From NCBI GenBank assembly GCA_023437715.1, contig JAEZFK010000069.1, positions 1-52,253 of the forward strand: a DNA stretch of 52,253 bases, in the 5' to 3' direction. Made by a program: the position numbers and the translations under genes. Shown piece by piece: positions 1-7,436 of the stretch. The notes beneath the pieces are model-generated. The model was not told the origin of the DNA, made no database searches, and worked only from the letters and a program-made list of their open reading frames with translations. The DNA comes from Bacillota bacterium (GTDB lineage Bacteria > Bacillota > Clostridia > Lachnospirales > Lachnospiraceae). Every line of letters begins with the position of its first letter. Position 1 is the stretch's first letter.

Positions 1-1518
1 ATCCGAATCGGTCAGGGAATTGAATTTGACTTCTGTTCCGTTCACAGTACCTGGAGTTTCAGCAAAGAAGGATATGAGACTATCATTATCAATAACAATC
101 CGGAAACAGTCAGTACGGATTTTGACATTGCAGATAAGCTGTATTTTGAGCCCCTTACTCCGGAAGATGTGGAGAGCATTGTTGATATTGAAAAACCAGA
201 CGGAGCAGTGGTACAGTTCGGCGGCCAGACAGCCATCAAGCTGACAGAGGCGCTGATGAAGATGGGAGTTCCCATTCTTGGAACAGCAGCAGAAGATGTG
301 GATGCGGCAGAAGACCGGGAACTGTTTGATAAGATTCTGGAAGAATGTCAGATTCCAAGGCCTGCAGGCCAGACCGTCTATACAGCAGAAGAGGCTAAGA
401 AGGCAGCTGCAAAACTTGGTTATCCGGTTCTCGTGAGACCTTCCTACGTACTGGGAGGTCAGGGAATGCAGATCGCTATTTCCGATCAGGATATCGATGA
501 ATTTATCGCTATCATCAACCAGATTGCTCAGGAACACCCTATTTTAGTAGATAAATATATCGTAGGCAAAGAGATCGAGGTAGATGCAGTCTGTGACGGA
601 GAAGATATACTCATACCGGGAATCATGGAGCATATCGAGCGTGCAGGCGTTCACTCCGGTGACAGCATCTCTGTATATCCCGCTCAGAGCTTAAATGAAG
701 ACATCAAGGACAAGCTTGTAGAGTATACCAGAAGACTTGCAAGAGCACTTCATGTAAAGGGAATGATCAACATTCAGTTTATTGTCAGCGGAGAAGATGT
801 TTATGTCATCGAAGTAAATCCACGTTCTTCCCGTACGGTGCCATATATCAGCAAGGTGACTGGAATCCCCATTGTTCCCCTGGCAACCAGAGTTATCTGC
901 GGTCATACCATAAAAGAGCTTGGCTATAAGCCAGGACTTCAGCCGGAAGCAGATTATATCGCGGTTAAGATGCCGGTATTCTCGTTTGAAAAGATCCGTG
1001 GCGCAGATATCAGCCTGGGGCCTGAGATGAAATCCACCGGAGAGTGCCTGGGAATTGCAAAGACCTTTAATGAAGCACTTTACAAAGCATTTGCAGGATC
1101 AGGTATCAAGCTTCCAAAGCATAAGAACATGATCATAACAGTAAAAGATTCTGATAAAGAAGAGATTATCGACATAGCCCGCAGATTTAAAGATCAGGGC
1201 TACAAGATCTTCTCTACTGCTGGAACCGCCAAAGTGTTAAACGATAACGGAATCAAGGCATTCCAGGTGCGCAAGCTGGAGCAGGAGTCCCCCAACCTCC
1301 TGGATCTGATTCTGGGTCATGAGATTGACCTGGTTATCGATACACCGCCTCAGGGCGCAGACAGATGCAAGGATGGATTTGTGATCCGAAGAAATGCCAT
1401 TGAAACCGGAGTAACCGTGCTTACGTCCCTGGATACGGCAGCAGCACTTGTAACCAGTATGGAGAACAGAGCGAAGGAACTCACCCTGATTGACATTGCG
1501 TTAGTGAAAAATGTATAA
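1..1518 (+). CDS. carB: Carbamoyl-phosphate synthase large subunit, C-terminal part (5' end outside window)
   Basis: The reading frame is open from base 1, so only the last 505 or so residues of a protein normally near 1070 are present. CarB makes carbamoyl phosphate from ammonia, bicarbonate and two ATP for pyrimidine and arginine synthesis in the cytoplasm. The visible start reads RIGQGIEFDFCSVH, then NNNPETVSTDFD and QFGGQTAIKL, which are CarB hallmarks. The second ATP-grasp unit follows, with VRPSYVLGGQGM and EVNPRSSRTVPYISK. The last 130 or so residues, from about base 1110, form the MGS-like allosteric domain with FSTAGTAKVL. The truncation is only the window edge. Identification is very secure. 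Confidence 0.97.
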   Translation: MRIGQGIEFDFCSVHSTWSFSKEGYETIIINNNPETVSTDFDIADKLYFEPLTPEDVESIVDIEKPDGAVVQFGGQTAIKLTEALMKMGVPILGTAAEDVDAAEDRELFDKILEECQIPRPAGQTVYTAEEAKKAAAKLGYPVLVRPSYVLGGQGMQIAISDQDIDEFIAIINQIAQEHPILVDKYIVGKEIEVDAVCDGEDILIPGIMEHIERAGVHSGDSISVYPAQSLNEDIKDKLVEYTRRLARALHVKGMINIQFIVSGEDVYVIEVNPRSSRTVPYISKVTGIPIVPLATRVICGHTIKELGYKPGLQPEADYIAVKMPVFSFEKIRGADISLGPEMKSTGECLGIAKTFNEALYKAFAGSGIKLPKHKNMIITVKDSDKEEIIDIARRFKDQGYKIFSTAGTAKVLNDNGIKAFQVRKLEQESPNLLDLILGHEIDLVIDTPPQGADRCKDGFVIRRNAIETGVTVLTSLDTAAALVTSMENRAKELTLIDIALVKNV

Positions 1519-1532
1519 GGAATCAAAATATT

Positions 1533-1841
1533 ATGGTATTTTATATTAATAAACAGGCTGTAGAAATTAAAACCAGGTTTGAAAATGCGCCTTTAACATC
1601 CCCCAATGAGGCGTGTGCGGCTATGGGTATGCTTTATAAGATCTACGGTCTGCCTGTTCCGGAGAAAAAGGAAATGGTCAGTGATATGAAGAAGGATTTT
1701 CATGAGGCAGTTGCAGCACGTCCGGTTCCGTCGGAATATGCAGCGAAAATCATCAGCCTTCTTGATGAGTATTATAAAGATGATCGGGTAACAGATGAAA
1801 TATATGAGCTGTTGAAATACAGCTATGAAGAACAGCGTTAA
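1533..1841 (+). CDS. Small conserved-looking protein of unknown function
   Basis: This 102-residue protein starts 14 bases after the carB stop and is probably cotranscribed with it. I do not recognise the family. It is soluble in appearance, with no signal peptide or membrane segment, and mostly helical, with charged C-terminal helices (ISLLDEYYKDD, ELLKYSYEEQR). It is followed directly by a strong hairpin terminator, so it is the last gene of the carB transcript. Coding character is supported by ordinary codon use, close spacing and the terminator. A pyrimidine-related role would be only a guess from position. Confidence 0.7.
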   Translation: MVFYINKQAVEIKTRFENAPLTSPNEACAAMGMLYKIYGLPVPEKKEMVSDMKKDFHEAVAARPVPSEYAAKIISLLDEYYKDDRVTDEIYELLKYSYEEQR

Positions 1842-1856
1842 CATTCTATAGATTTA

Positions 1857-1900
1857 AATCACCTTTCGCTACTAATAAGCAACGAAAGGTGATTTTTTGA
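1857..1900. terminator. Rho-independent terminator, probably bidirectional
   Basis: A perfect 12-bp stem (1857-1868 with 1883-1894) closes a 14-base loop and runs into a T tract on the plus strand. A-rich sequence on the other side makes it usable from the minus strand too. It separates the carB transcript from the convergent cotJ operon. Confidence 0.85.
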
Positions 1901-1910
1901 TTATAGAATC

Positions 1911-2528
1911 TTACATCTCTTTCTTTACAAACTGCTTGTCAAATTCAGGATTATAATAATAGTAGTTTTTCGGATTTAACGTAGTCTTTATATTTTCCAG
2001 AGCCTCACCAAATCTCTGGAAGTGAACTACTTCCCGTGCCCGCAGAAATTTAAGGGGCTCTCTTACATCTGGATCTGCAATCATACGAATCAAATTATCG
2101 TAAGTGGTTCTGGCTTTCTGCTCTGCAGCAAGGTCTTCTATCAGATCCGTGATGGCATCGCCCTTTGACTGAAATTCACAGGCATTAAAAGGAACTCCTC
2201 CGGCAGCCATAGGCCATAAAGCGGTAGTATGATCGATATAATAAGCATCAAAACCAGCCGTTTTTGCCTGTTCAATGGTCAGGTTTTTTGTAAGCTGGTA
2301 AATAATGGAGCAGATCATCTCCAAATGCCCCAGCTCTTCCGTTCCGATATCGGTTAAAAGTCCTCCCACTTCCTTGCATGGCATGGTATATCTTTGGGAA
2401 AGATAACGCATGGAAGCTGCCAGTTCTCCGTCAGGTCCGCCAAACTGGCTGATTATAAGAGAAGCTGTTTTGGGACAGGTATTTTTTATATTTACAGGAA
2501 ATTGCAGTCTTTTTTCATAGGTCCACAT
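1911..2528 (-). CDS. cotJC: Spore coat protein CotJC (manganese-catalase-like)
   Basis: A 205-residue ferritin-like helical protein of the CotJC/Mn-catalase family, deposited in the spore coat. It starts MWTYEKRLQFPV. Metal-ligand-type motifs are visible: IGTEELGHLEMI in the middle and REVVHFQRFGEAL near the C terminus, with LAAEQKARTTYDNL between them. The start at 2528 is chosen because it overlaps the cotJB stop (TGATG) and matches the family N terminus; an upstream in-frame ATG at 2549 would lie inside cotJB. It is the last gene of cotJABC. The family is associated with peroxide detoxification; catalysis here is inferred. Confidence 0.93.
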   Translation of the reverse strand: MWTYEKRLQFPVNIKNTCPKTASLIISQFGGPDGELAASMRYLSQRYTMPCKEVGGLLTDIGTEELGHLEMICSIIYQLTKNLTIEQAKTAGFDAYYIDHTTALWPMAAGGVPFNACEFQSKGDAITDLIEDLAAEQKARTTYDNLIRMIADPDVREPLKFLRAREVVHFQRFGEALENIKTTLNPKNYYYYNPEFDKQFVKKEM

Positions 2529-2824
2529 CAGAATACACCTCCTTCCCATGGAAGAGGTCCGTCACTCCAGGTAAAATGTCTCTGATCCGGATATTTTGTG
2601 TGTGATTTAGTCTTATTGTTGCTGTCAGGGCAGATACAGTTCATGGTGAGGGGCTCAAAATTATCTGCATAGGTTTGAAGAAGCTGTTTCCTCTGGGTCA
2701 TCGCGTCCTTAAAAGCGTTCAGAGCGTTTTCATCGAGAGGATGGGTATCTAAATAAAGGTTTAAATCATTTACGGTAAAGCTGATTTCAGTTATCTGACT
2801 GAGCAGGTTCTTTTGATCAATCAT
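2528..2824 (-). CDS. cotJB: Spore coat protein CotJB
   Basis: A 98-residue CotJB-family protein, middle gene of the cotJABC operon. The N-terminal part is helical (QITEISFTVNDLNLYLDTHP). The C terminus carries the typical Trp/Pro/Gly-rich ending SDGPLPWEGGVF. It is translationally coupled on both sides: its ATG overlaps the cotJA stop (ATGA) and its TGA overlaps the cotJC start (TGATG). In spore formers CotJ proteins are made in the mother cell and assembled into the coat. No catalytic motif is expected. Confidence 0.92.
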   Translation of the reverse strand: MIDQKNLLSQITEISFTVNDLNLYLDTHPLDENALNAFKDAMTQRKQLLQTYADNFEPLTMNCICPDSNNKTKSHTKYPDQRHFTWSDGPLPWEGGVF

Positions 2825-3012
2825 GGCTGTTCCCCTCCTGTTACGTAAAATGGCAAATCAAGACTGGGGAATATGGTTCCGTGTTTTAAAGCAGTTTTAG
2901 GATCGTAAGGCTGTTCCCAAGGCTGCATGGGAACGGTTGCTATGGCTAATGCTACGGTTTTGCTGGGTGTTGCAGTTTCACATTCACATTCCTTTACAGC
3001 TACTGAATTCAT
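2821..3012 (-). CDS. cotJA: Spore coat associated protein CotJA
   Basis: A 63-residue small coat protein, first gene of cotJABC. The start at 3012 (MNSVAVKECECE) is preceded by a good ribosome site (AAGGGAG) seven bases upstream; a longer in-frame reading to 3087 lacks such a site. The protein is rich in Cys/Glu near the start, then has the CotJA core PMQPWEQPYDPKTAL and ends with a hydrophobic PSLDLPFYV segment. It overlaps cotJB by four bases. A mother-cell sigma promoter is expected upstream, but I could not identify one with confidence. Confidence 0.9.
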   Translation of the reverse strand: MNSVAVKECECETATPSKTVALAIATVPMQPWEQPYDPKTALKHGTIFPSLDLPFYVTGGEQP

Positions 3013-3118
3013 AGTAACACTCCCTTCTTTTGATGAATTCTTTAACTCTTTTTTATTATGGAGCGAAATTAAAAATTTACTTTGCAAAAATTATCCCAGA
3101 TTACCCATTGTGATGTTA

Positions 3119-3147
3119 TTGTAATAATGAGAAAAATGAAATATAAT
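3119..3147 (+). promoter_or_regulatory. SigA-type promoter for the NYN/LOTUS gene
   Basis: TTGTAA (3119-3124) and TATAAT (3142-3147) are separated by 17 bases, and transcription would begin about 55 bases before the TTG start at 3209. Confidence 0.65.
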
Positions 3148-3208
3148 AGAGACAAAGTCAAGGGAATTGACATAAAATTTAAAACAATTATGACGGGAGA
3201 GCAGACGA

Positions 3209-4123
3209 TTGAGTGATAAGAAATTTGCAGTTTTGATTGATTCGGATAATATATCCGCCAAGTACATTACGTGTATTCTGGATGAGATGACCCGATACGG
3301 AGTAATTACATACAAAAGAATCTACGGTGACTGGACAAGCGCCCAGATGGGCAAATGGAAGATGGAGCTTCTTGAGAATTCCATCACACCGATTCAGCAG
3401 TTTTCCAATACAGTAGGAAAGAATGCAACTGATTCCGCTCTGATTATCGATGCTATGGATTTGCTTTATACGGATAACGTAGATGGATTCTGTATTGTTT
3501 CCAGTGACAGCGATTTTACCCGTCTTGCCAGCCGTCTGCGGGAATCAGGTAAGGAAGTCATTGGAATGGGAGAGGAAAAAACACCCAAGTCTTTCCGTGC
3601 TGCCTGTACCGTATTTACCAATCTTGAAGTTTTACTGGATCAGGACGAAGAGGGAACTGGCGGTGGCGCCATTGGAAAAGAAGTGATTGAACAGGATATT
3701 GCTTCCATAATTCTGGAGAATGAGGATAAGAACAAGGCAACTGGCCTGGGAGAAATCGGCAACCGTCTTGTTAAAAAATATTCGGATTTTGACGTGAGAA
3801 ATTACGGATACAGCTCGTTGTCCAAGTTTCTGGAAGAGATGGATAGTTTTGAACTGAGAAAGACAAGCAATGTGGTGACTGTCCGTATGAAGGACAACCG
3901 TACCAGAAAGCAGGAACTTGATGATTATGCTGTAAAACTGGTAAAAGGCAGTGGTAAGAATGGAATGGAGCTGGCTGCTCTTGGAAATGGAATGCATCGT
4001 AAATTTACTGATTTTAAAGTAAAGGATTACGGTTACTCCACGTTTTCCAAGTTTGTACACAGCATTTCCCAGCTGGAAGTGAGAGAGAATAAAAATAACA
4101 GTAATTCCGTATTTTTAAAATAA
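3209..4123 (+). CDS. NYN-domain (LabA-like PIN) nuclease with two OST-HTH/LOTUS domains
   Basis: A 304-residue cytoplasmic protein. Residues 1-140 form a NYN/PIN-like domain with the acidic site expected for a metal-dependent RNase: LIDSDN (Asp11, Asp13), Asp75 in KNATDSALIIDAMD and Asp100/Asp102 in SSDSDFTRLASRLRE. Two related winged-helix OST-HTH (LOTUS) domains follow at about 160-228 and 235-303. Each contains a KF/KYxDFxVxxYGYSxxSKF core (NYGYSSLSKF, DYGYSTFSKF), so they look like an internal duplication. LOTUS domains bind RNA and are known from eukaryotic germline proteins and bacterial NYN proteins. The start is TTG at 3209 with a GGGAG ribosome site upstream. The RNA target is unknown. 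Confidence 0.9.
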   Translation: MSDKKFAVLIDSDNISAKYITCILDEMTRYGVITYKRIYGDWTSAQMGKWKMELLENSITPIQQFSNTVGKNATDSALIIDAMDLLYTDNVDGFCIVSSDSDFTRLASRLRESGKEVIGMGEEKTPKSFRAACTVFTNLEVLLDQDEEGTGGGAIGKEVIEQDIASIILENEDKNKATGLGEIGNRLVKKYSDFDVRNYGYSSLSKFLEEMDSFELRKTSNVVTVRMKDNRTRKQELDDYAVKLVKGSGKNGMELAALGNGMHRKFTDFKVKDYGYSTFSKFVHSISQLEVRENKNNSNSVFLK

Positions 4124-4152
4124 AGAAAACGACTGGGATAAGAAAATAATAG

Positions 4153-4193
4153 ACCTTCAGGCTGTGTAATTTTATTTACATCAGACTGAAGGT
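4153..4193. terminator. Hairpin terminator between convergent genes
   Basis: An 8-bp outer stem (4153-4160 with 4186-4193) is extended inward by an imperfect TGTGTAA/TTACATCA pairing. It lies between the convergent NYN and FkbM genes and has A/T-rich flanks on both sides. Confidence 0.6.
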
Positions 4194-4229
4194 TTATATA
4201 ATTTATTCCAACCGTCTGGCATCTGGTTA

Positions 4230-5219
4230 TTACAATGCATACAATACGAATTCTGTGGGAACCAGAGCATAGCCATAATATCGCAGATAGAAGCGGTAAG
4301 ACGGGTCAATTTCATTAATAATACGTGCTAATTTCCACAGGTCTTTATGATTATGATAAGCACTCAATGCTAATTTGGGATGATATTGGGCAATCTTATT
4401 TCTGCACCCTGATAATGCACTTTCTTCTCCACCCTCAATGTCCATTTTAATAAAAGTTACTTTACCCTCAATATCTTCATCTATTGAAACTGTCGGAACT
4501 TTAAGAGTACCATTATCTGCAAGTTGACGGACAGAAGAAATACCATCTTCCTCTAAATACATGAAACCAGTCTTATCACTTACGCCCTTCTCACACACTA
4601 AAACATTATTTAGTTTAAATAATTCTATATTTTTATAAATAAATTGTACGTTTTTGGGGACAATTTCATAACAATAGATTTGCTTATAACAATTTTTACC
4701 AAACATATTTATATATTGTATGAGAGTATCTCCTATATAAGCTCCCATATCCACGAAAACTTCGTTGTGATCGCAGTGTATCAAATCAAAATCAAAATAT
4801 TGACTAAAACATTTATCACAGATATCATCGATCAACGTTTTATCGGTCTTAAGCCAATAGGAAAGAATATTTAACAAAATTTTCTTAGATCTATAATCAC
4901 TAAGCTGCCCATATAGCCATTCAAAATCTTTTTTATGATTCACTAATGCATCAGCACGGTTGTTTACAAGATCATATATTTCCTTATCCGGGTCATAGGC
5001 CCCCCATAAGCTGCTGAAATGGTTGTAATAATTAATAATTGAATGATAGGCCGGGGCATCTTTTTCCTCAACGTAGTGTAAATTTTGTTTAATCCCTGCT
5101 TTTATATCTTCCAGGTTTCGCTCTTCTATAAAATTCATCAGTCGCTCAAAATATTTATCTACCTGGATTAATATGGATTCATCATCTTTTATTTCAGTAG
5201 CAGTGCTTTGCTTTGACAT
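4230..5219 (-). CDS. FkbM-family SAM-dependent methyltransferase
   Basis: A 329-residue protein. The C-terminal 200 residues are an FkbM-type methyltransferase fold: the SAM-binding loop FVDMGAYIGDTLIQY, an acidic residue at the end of strand 2 (YCYEIVPKN), the motif VSIDEDIEGKVTFIKMDIEGGE, and a distal HPKLALSAYH segment. The first 130 residues are helical and unfamiliar. A GAGGAGA site precedes the ATG. FkbM enzymes usually O-methylate sugars or secondary metabolites; the substrate here is unknown, and no glycosyltransferase or biosynthetic genes lie nearby. The gene is visibly richer in A+T than its neighbours and sits beside tRNA genes, which suggests acquisition by transfer. Confidence 0.85.
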   Translation of the reverse strand: MSKQSTATEIKDDESILIQVDKYFERLMNFIEERNLEDIKAGIKQNLHYVEEKDAPAYHSIINYYNHFSSLWGAYDPDKEIYDLVNNRADALVNHKKDFEWLYGQLSDYRSKKILLNILSYWLKTDKTLIDDICDKCFSQYFDFDLIHCDHNEVFVDMGAYIGDTLIQYINMFGKNCYKQIYCYEIVPKNVQFIYKNIELFKLNNVLVCEKGVSDKTGFMYLEEDGISSVRQLADNGTLKVPTVSIDEDIEGKVTFIKMDIEGGEESALSGCRNKIAQYHPKLALSAYHNHKDLWKLARIINEIDPSYRFYLRYYGYALVPTEFVLYAL

Positions 5220-5394
5220 TATCTCTCCTCTAATTATTACTTATATTCCTTTTACCATATTATTCAATTTCATAAAAAAAGTGAAATAGTTCCGAATTAT
5301 AAATATTTTTTTAGGGGGATAAGTGGGAAAAACCTCGCAGGAATCAGGGTTTTACAAGACATTGTAAAAAAAGAAAAAAATTGACAAAAAAGTG

Positions 5395-5423
5395 TTGACA
5401 ATTAATACAATTCATATTATACT
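5395..5423 (+). promoter_or_regulatory. Strong SigA promoter for the tRNA-Val/tRNA-Met transcript
   Basis: A consensus TTGACA (5395-5400), a 17-base spacer and TATACT (5418-5423) lie about 50 bases before tRNA-Val. A second TTGACA at 5381-5386 is too far from the -10 to be used with it. The rest of the 5220-5471 gap is AT-rich and holds nothing else I can identify. Confidence 0.85.
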
Positions 5424-5471
5424 AATGAAGCAGTCGGGAACGAGAGAAAATAAAAGCTCCTGACAAGCACT

Positions 5472-5544
5472 GGGATCTTAGCTCAGCTGGGAGAGCATCT
5501 GCCTTACAAGCAGAGGGTCACAGGTTCGAGCCCTGTAGGTCCCA
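5472..5544 (+). tRNA. tRNA-Val (anticodon TAC)
   Basis: A full cloverleaf can be drawn. The acceptor stem GGGATCT pairs with AGGTCCC, discriminator base A is at 5544, the anticodon loop CTTACAA gives TAC, and the T arm contains GGTTCGAGCC. The 3' CCA is not encoded. It is the first gene of a two-tRNA transcript. Confidence 0.95.
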
Positions 5545-5545
5545 T

Positions 5546-5565
5546 TGACAGACAAATATCTGTCA
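5546..5565 (+). other. Spacer hairpin between the two tRNAs
   Basis: A perfect 7-bp stem, TGACAGA (5546-5552) with TCTGTCA (5559-5565), closes a 6-base loop. It could help processing of the dicistronic tRNA precursor; this is inference. Confidence 0.5.
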
Positions 5566-5579
5566 GAACAATTAAATAT

Positions 5580-5653
5580 GGCGGAATAGCTCAGTTGGCC
5601 AGAGCACACGGTTCATACCCGTGGTGTCGAGAGTTCGAATCTCCCTTCCGCTA
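5580..5653 (+). tRNA. tRNA-Met (anticodon CAT, elongator-like)
   Basis: The acceptor stem GGCGGAA pairs with TTCCGCT, with a G-U pair at position 1-72. The anticodon stem CACGG/CCGTG encloses TTCATAC, giving CAT. The sequence resembles clostridial elongator Met tRNAs rather than initiator tRNA. The CCA end is not encoded. Confidence 0.93.
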
Positions 5654-5655
5654 CT

Positions 5656-5694
5656 AAAAGACCTTGTAATCGACAATTACAAGGTCTTTTTATC
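5656..5694 (+). terminator. Rho-independent terminator of the tRNA transcript
   Basis: A perfect 15-bp stem (5656-5670 with 5676-5690) with a 5-base loop ends in a T run directly after tRNA-Met. Confidence 0.92.
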
Positions 5695-5752
5695 GTATGG
5701 GAAAGTTCGCCCTATACGATAAAAATCCTCCGGGGGATGCGCACTCCGCGCC
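5691..5752. repeat. Cluster of three small palindromes, possible REP-like element
   Basis: Immediately after the tRNA terminator come an 11-bp imperfect inverted repeat (TATCGTATGGG at 5691-5701 against CCTATACGATA at 5711-5721), a palindrome centred on CCGG (5725-5738), and a GCGC...GCGC pair (5739-5751). No copy was seen elsewhere in this window, so repetitive status is a guess. Confidence 0.35.
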
Positions 5753-5844
5753 AAGATATACCGCTGATGTCATTTTCTATTTTTTTATATTCATTTTTCT
5801 TATTTTATGCTATACTTATAGACAGTAAAAAGCGGAGGGATTCC

Positions 5845-6771
5845 ATGTATTATTTTATTGTAAACCCGAACTCACGCTGTGGACGGGGAAAACACGTTTG
5901 GAAAAAACTGGAAGCAACGCTGAAAACATGTGGTGTGGAGTACCGGGCCTATCTTACGGAGAAGCCCGGAGATGCGACAGCATTTGCAAAAGAACTGACA
6001 GAGGGCTGCAAAAACTCGACAATTATCATTGCTGTAGGCGGCGATGGGACGGTCAATGAGATTCTGGATGGCCTTTCTTTTTGTGGTTCCGTTACTCTGG
6101 GGTATATCCCGGCCGGATCAGGCAATGATCTGGCAAGAAGCTTAAAGCTCCCGAAAAATCCTGTCAAGTGTTTGAAAAAGATATTACATCCCAAATACTA
6201 CAAGCTCATGGATTACGGGGTGCTGTCCTACGGCGAGGGAGAGATATTCCACCGGCGTTTTATGGTCAGTGCAGGGATCGGAATGGATGCGGCAGTCTGC
6301 CACAACATCCTCTATTCCAAATCCAAAGGCGTTTTAAATAAGCTTCACATGGGAAAGGCGGTCTATCTCCTTATAGGTGTGAAACAGCTGGCCCTGGCAA
6401 AGCCGTCAAAAGGATATGTTCTCTTAAACGGAGTCCAAAAGGTGGAGTTTAACCATGCCTATTTTATTTCCGTCCATATCCATCCTTATGAGGGCGGAGG
6501 CTTTAAATTTGCGCCTGATGCCAGCTTTGAGGACGGGAAGCTGTCCATCTGCATTATGAACAGCAGAAAAAAACGAAAACTGGTGCCTGTGCTTTTTGCT
6601 TCTCTTATGGGCAGGAAATCTTCGGTCGGAGGGACCAGGTCTTATTCCTGCGAGGAGGCCGTGATCCACATGGACAGCCCTATGGCGGTCCACGTAGACG
6701 GAGAAAGCTGTTTTTGCCAGAGCGATGTGGAGATCCAGTGCATTGGCAAAAAATTGCGGATGATTGTTTAG
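5845..6771 (+). CDS. Diacylglycerol/lipid kinase of the DgkB/YegS family
   Basis: A 308-residue DAGK-catalytic-domain protein that would use ATP to phosphorylate diacylglycerol or a related lipid at the inner face of the membrane. The nucleotide-binding motif VGGDGTVNEILDGL and the following GYIPAGSGNDLARSL are clear. The start VNPNSRCGRG matches the family N terminus. I chose ATG 5845 because a CGGAGGG ribosome site lies just upstream; an in-frame ATG at 5737 would lie in the palindrome-rich spacer. The C-terminal half (AVHVDGESCFCQ) is typical. The exact lipid substrate cannot be told from sequence. Confidence 0.9.
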   Translation: MYYFIVNPNSRCGRGKHVWKKLEATLKTCGVEYRAYLTEKPGDATAFAKELTEGCKNSTIIIAVGGDGTVNEILDGLSFCGSVTLGYIPAGSGNDLARSLKLPKNPVKCLKKILHPKYYKLMDYGVLSYGEGEIFHRRFMVSAGIGMDAAVCHNILYSKSKGVLNKLHMGKAVYLLIGVKQLALAKPSKGYVLLNGVQKVEFNHAYFISVHIHPYEGGGFKFAPDASFEDGKLSICIMNSRKKRKLVPVLFASLMGRKSSVGGTRSYSCEEAVIHMDSPMAVHVDGESCFCQSDVEIQCIGKKLRMIV

Positions 6772-6856
6772 AAAAGGTGTATAGAATATATATTGTATAT
6801 AATAGAAGAAAGAAAGACCTGCTTGTGCCGTAAAAGGCTGCAGAATGGAGGAAATT

Positions 6857-7399
6857 ATGAGAATCGGACAGGGATATGATGTGCATAAATTAGCGGAAGG
6901 AAGAGACTTGATATTGGGTGGCGTGAAGATTCCTTATGAAAAGGGACTTTTAGGCCATTCTGATGCAGATGTCCTGGTCCATGCGGTCATGGATGCGCTT
7001 TTAGGCGCGGCCGCTCTGGGAGATATCGGAGAGCATTTTCCGGATACAGATCCCCAGTATAAGGGAATATCCAGCATAGAGCTTTTAAAGCAGGTGGCCG
7101 GGCTTTTGGAAGAAAAGGGATATGTGGTGGAAAATATTGACGCCACGGTTATCGCCCAGCGGCCCAAGCTTTTGCCTTACCGTCCCCAGATGAGGGAAAA
7201 TATTGCAGACGCCTTGAATCTTTCTGTGGATAAGGTGAATGTAAAAGCCACCACAGAGGAGGGCTTAGGCTTTACGGGAGCGGGAGAGGGGATTTCCTCC
7301 CAGGCAATCGTTTTGCTGACCTCGGTTGAGGATTACTGCTATGACGACAGGACCATGCCGTCCGGCTGCGGAGGCTGCTGCGGAGGCTGCACGAGATAG
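6857..7399 (+). CDS. ispF: 2-C-methyl-D-erythritol 2,4-cyclodiphosphate synthase with a Cys-rich tail
   Basis: A 180-residue IspF, the MEP-pathway enzyme that cyclises CDP-ME 2-phosphate. The zinc-site residues Asp8, His10 (RIGQGYDVH) and His42 (ADVLVHAVMDALLGA) are present, as are DIGEHFPDTD and the C-terminal TTEEGLGFTGAGEGI. The start at 6857 has GGAGG upstream. The family normally stops near residue 157. Here about 25 extra residues end in a Gly/Cys cluster (SGCGGCCGGCTR, four Cys), which is not part of the known fold. It stands at the head of a run with cysS, mrnC and rlmB. Confidence 0.95.
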   Translation: MRIGQGYDVHKLAEGRDLILGGVKIPYEKGLLGHSDADVLVHAVMDALLGAAALGDIGEHFPDTDPQYKGISSIELLKQVAGLLEEKGYVVENIDATVIAQRPKLLPYRPQMRENIADALNLSVDKVNVKATTEEGLGFTGAGEGISSQAIVLLTSVEDYCYDDRTMPSGCGGCCGGCTR

Positions 7400-7436
7400 C
7401 AGCAGAGAATAACAGGATAGACGAAAGGGAGATAAT

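Noticed and set aside
1..1518. Truncated carB as a pseudogene
   Set aside because: The frame is open at base 1 and the sequence is intact; the missing part is outside the window.
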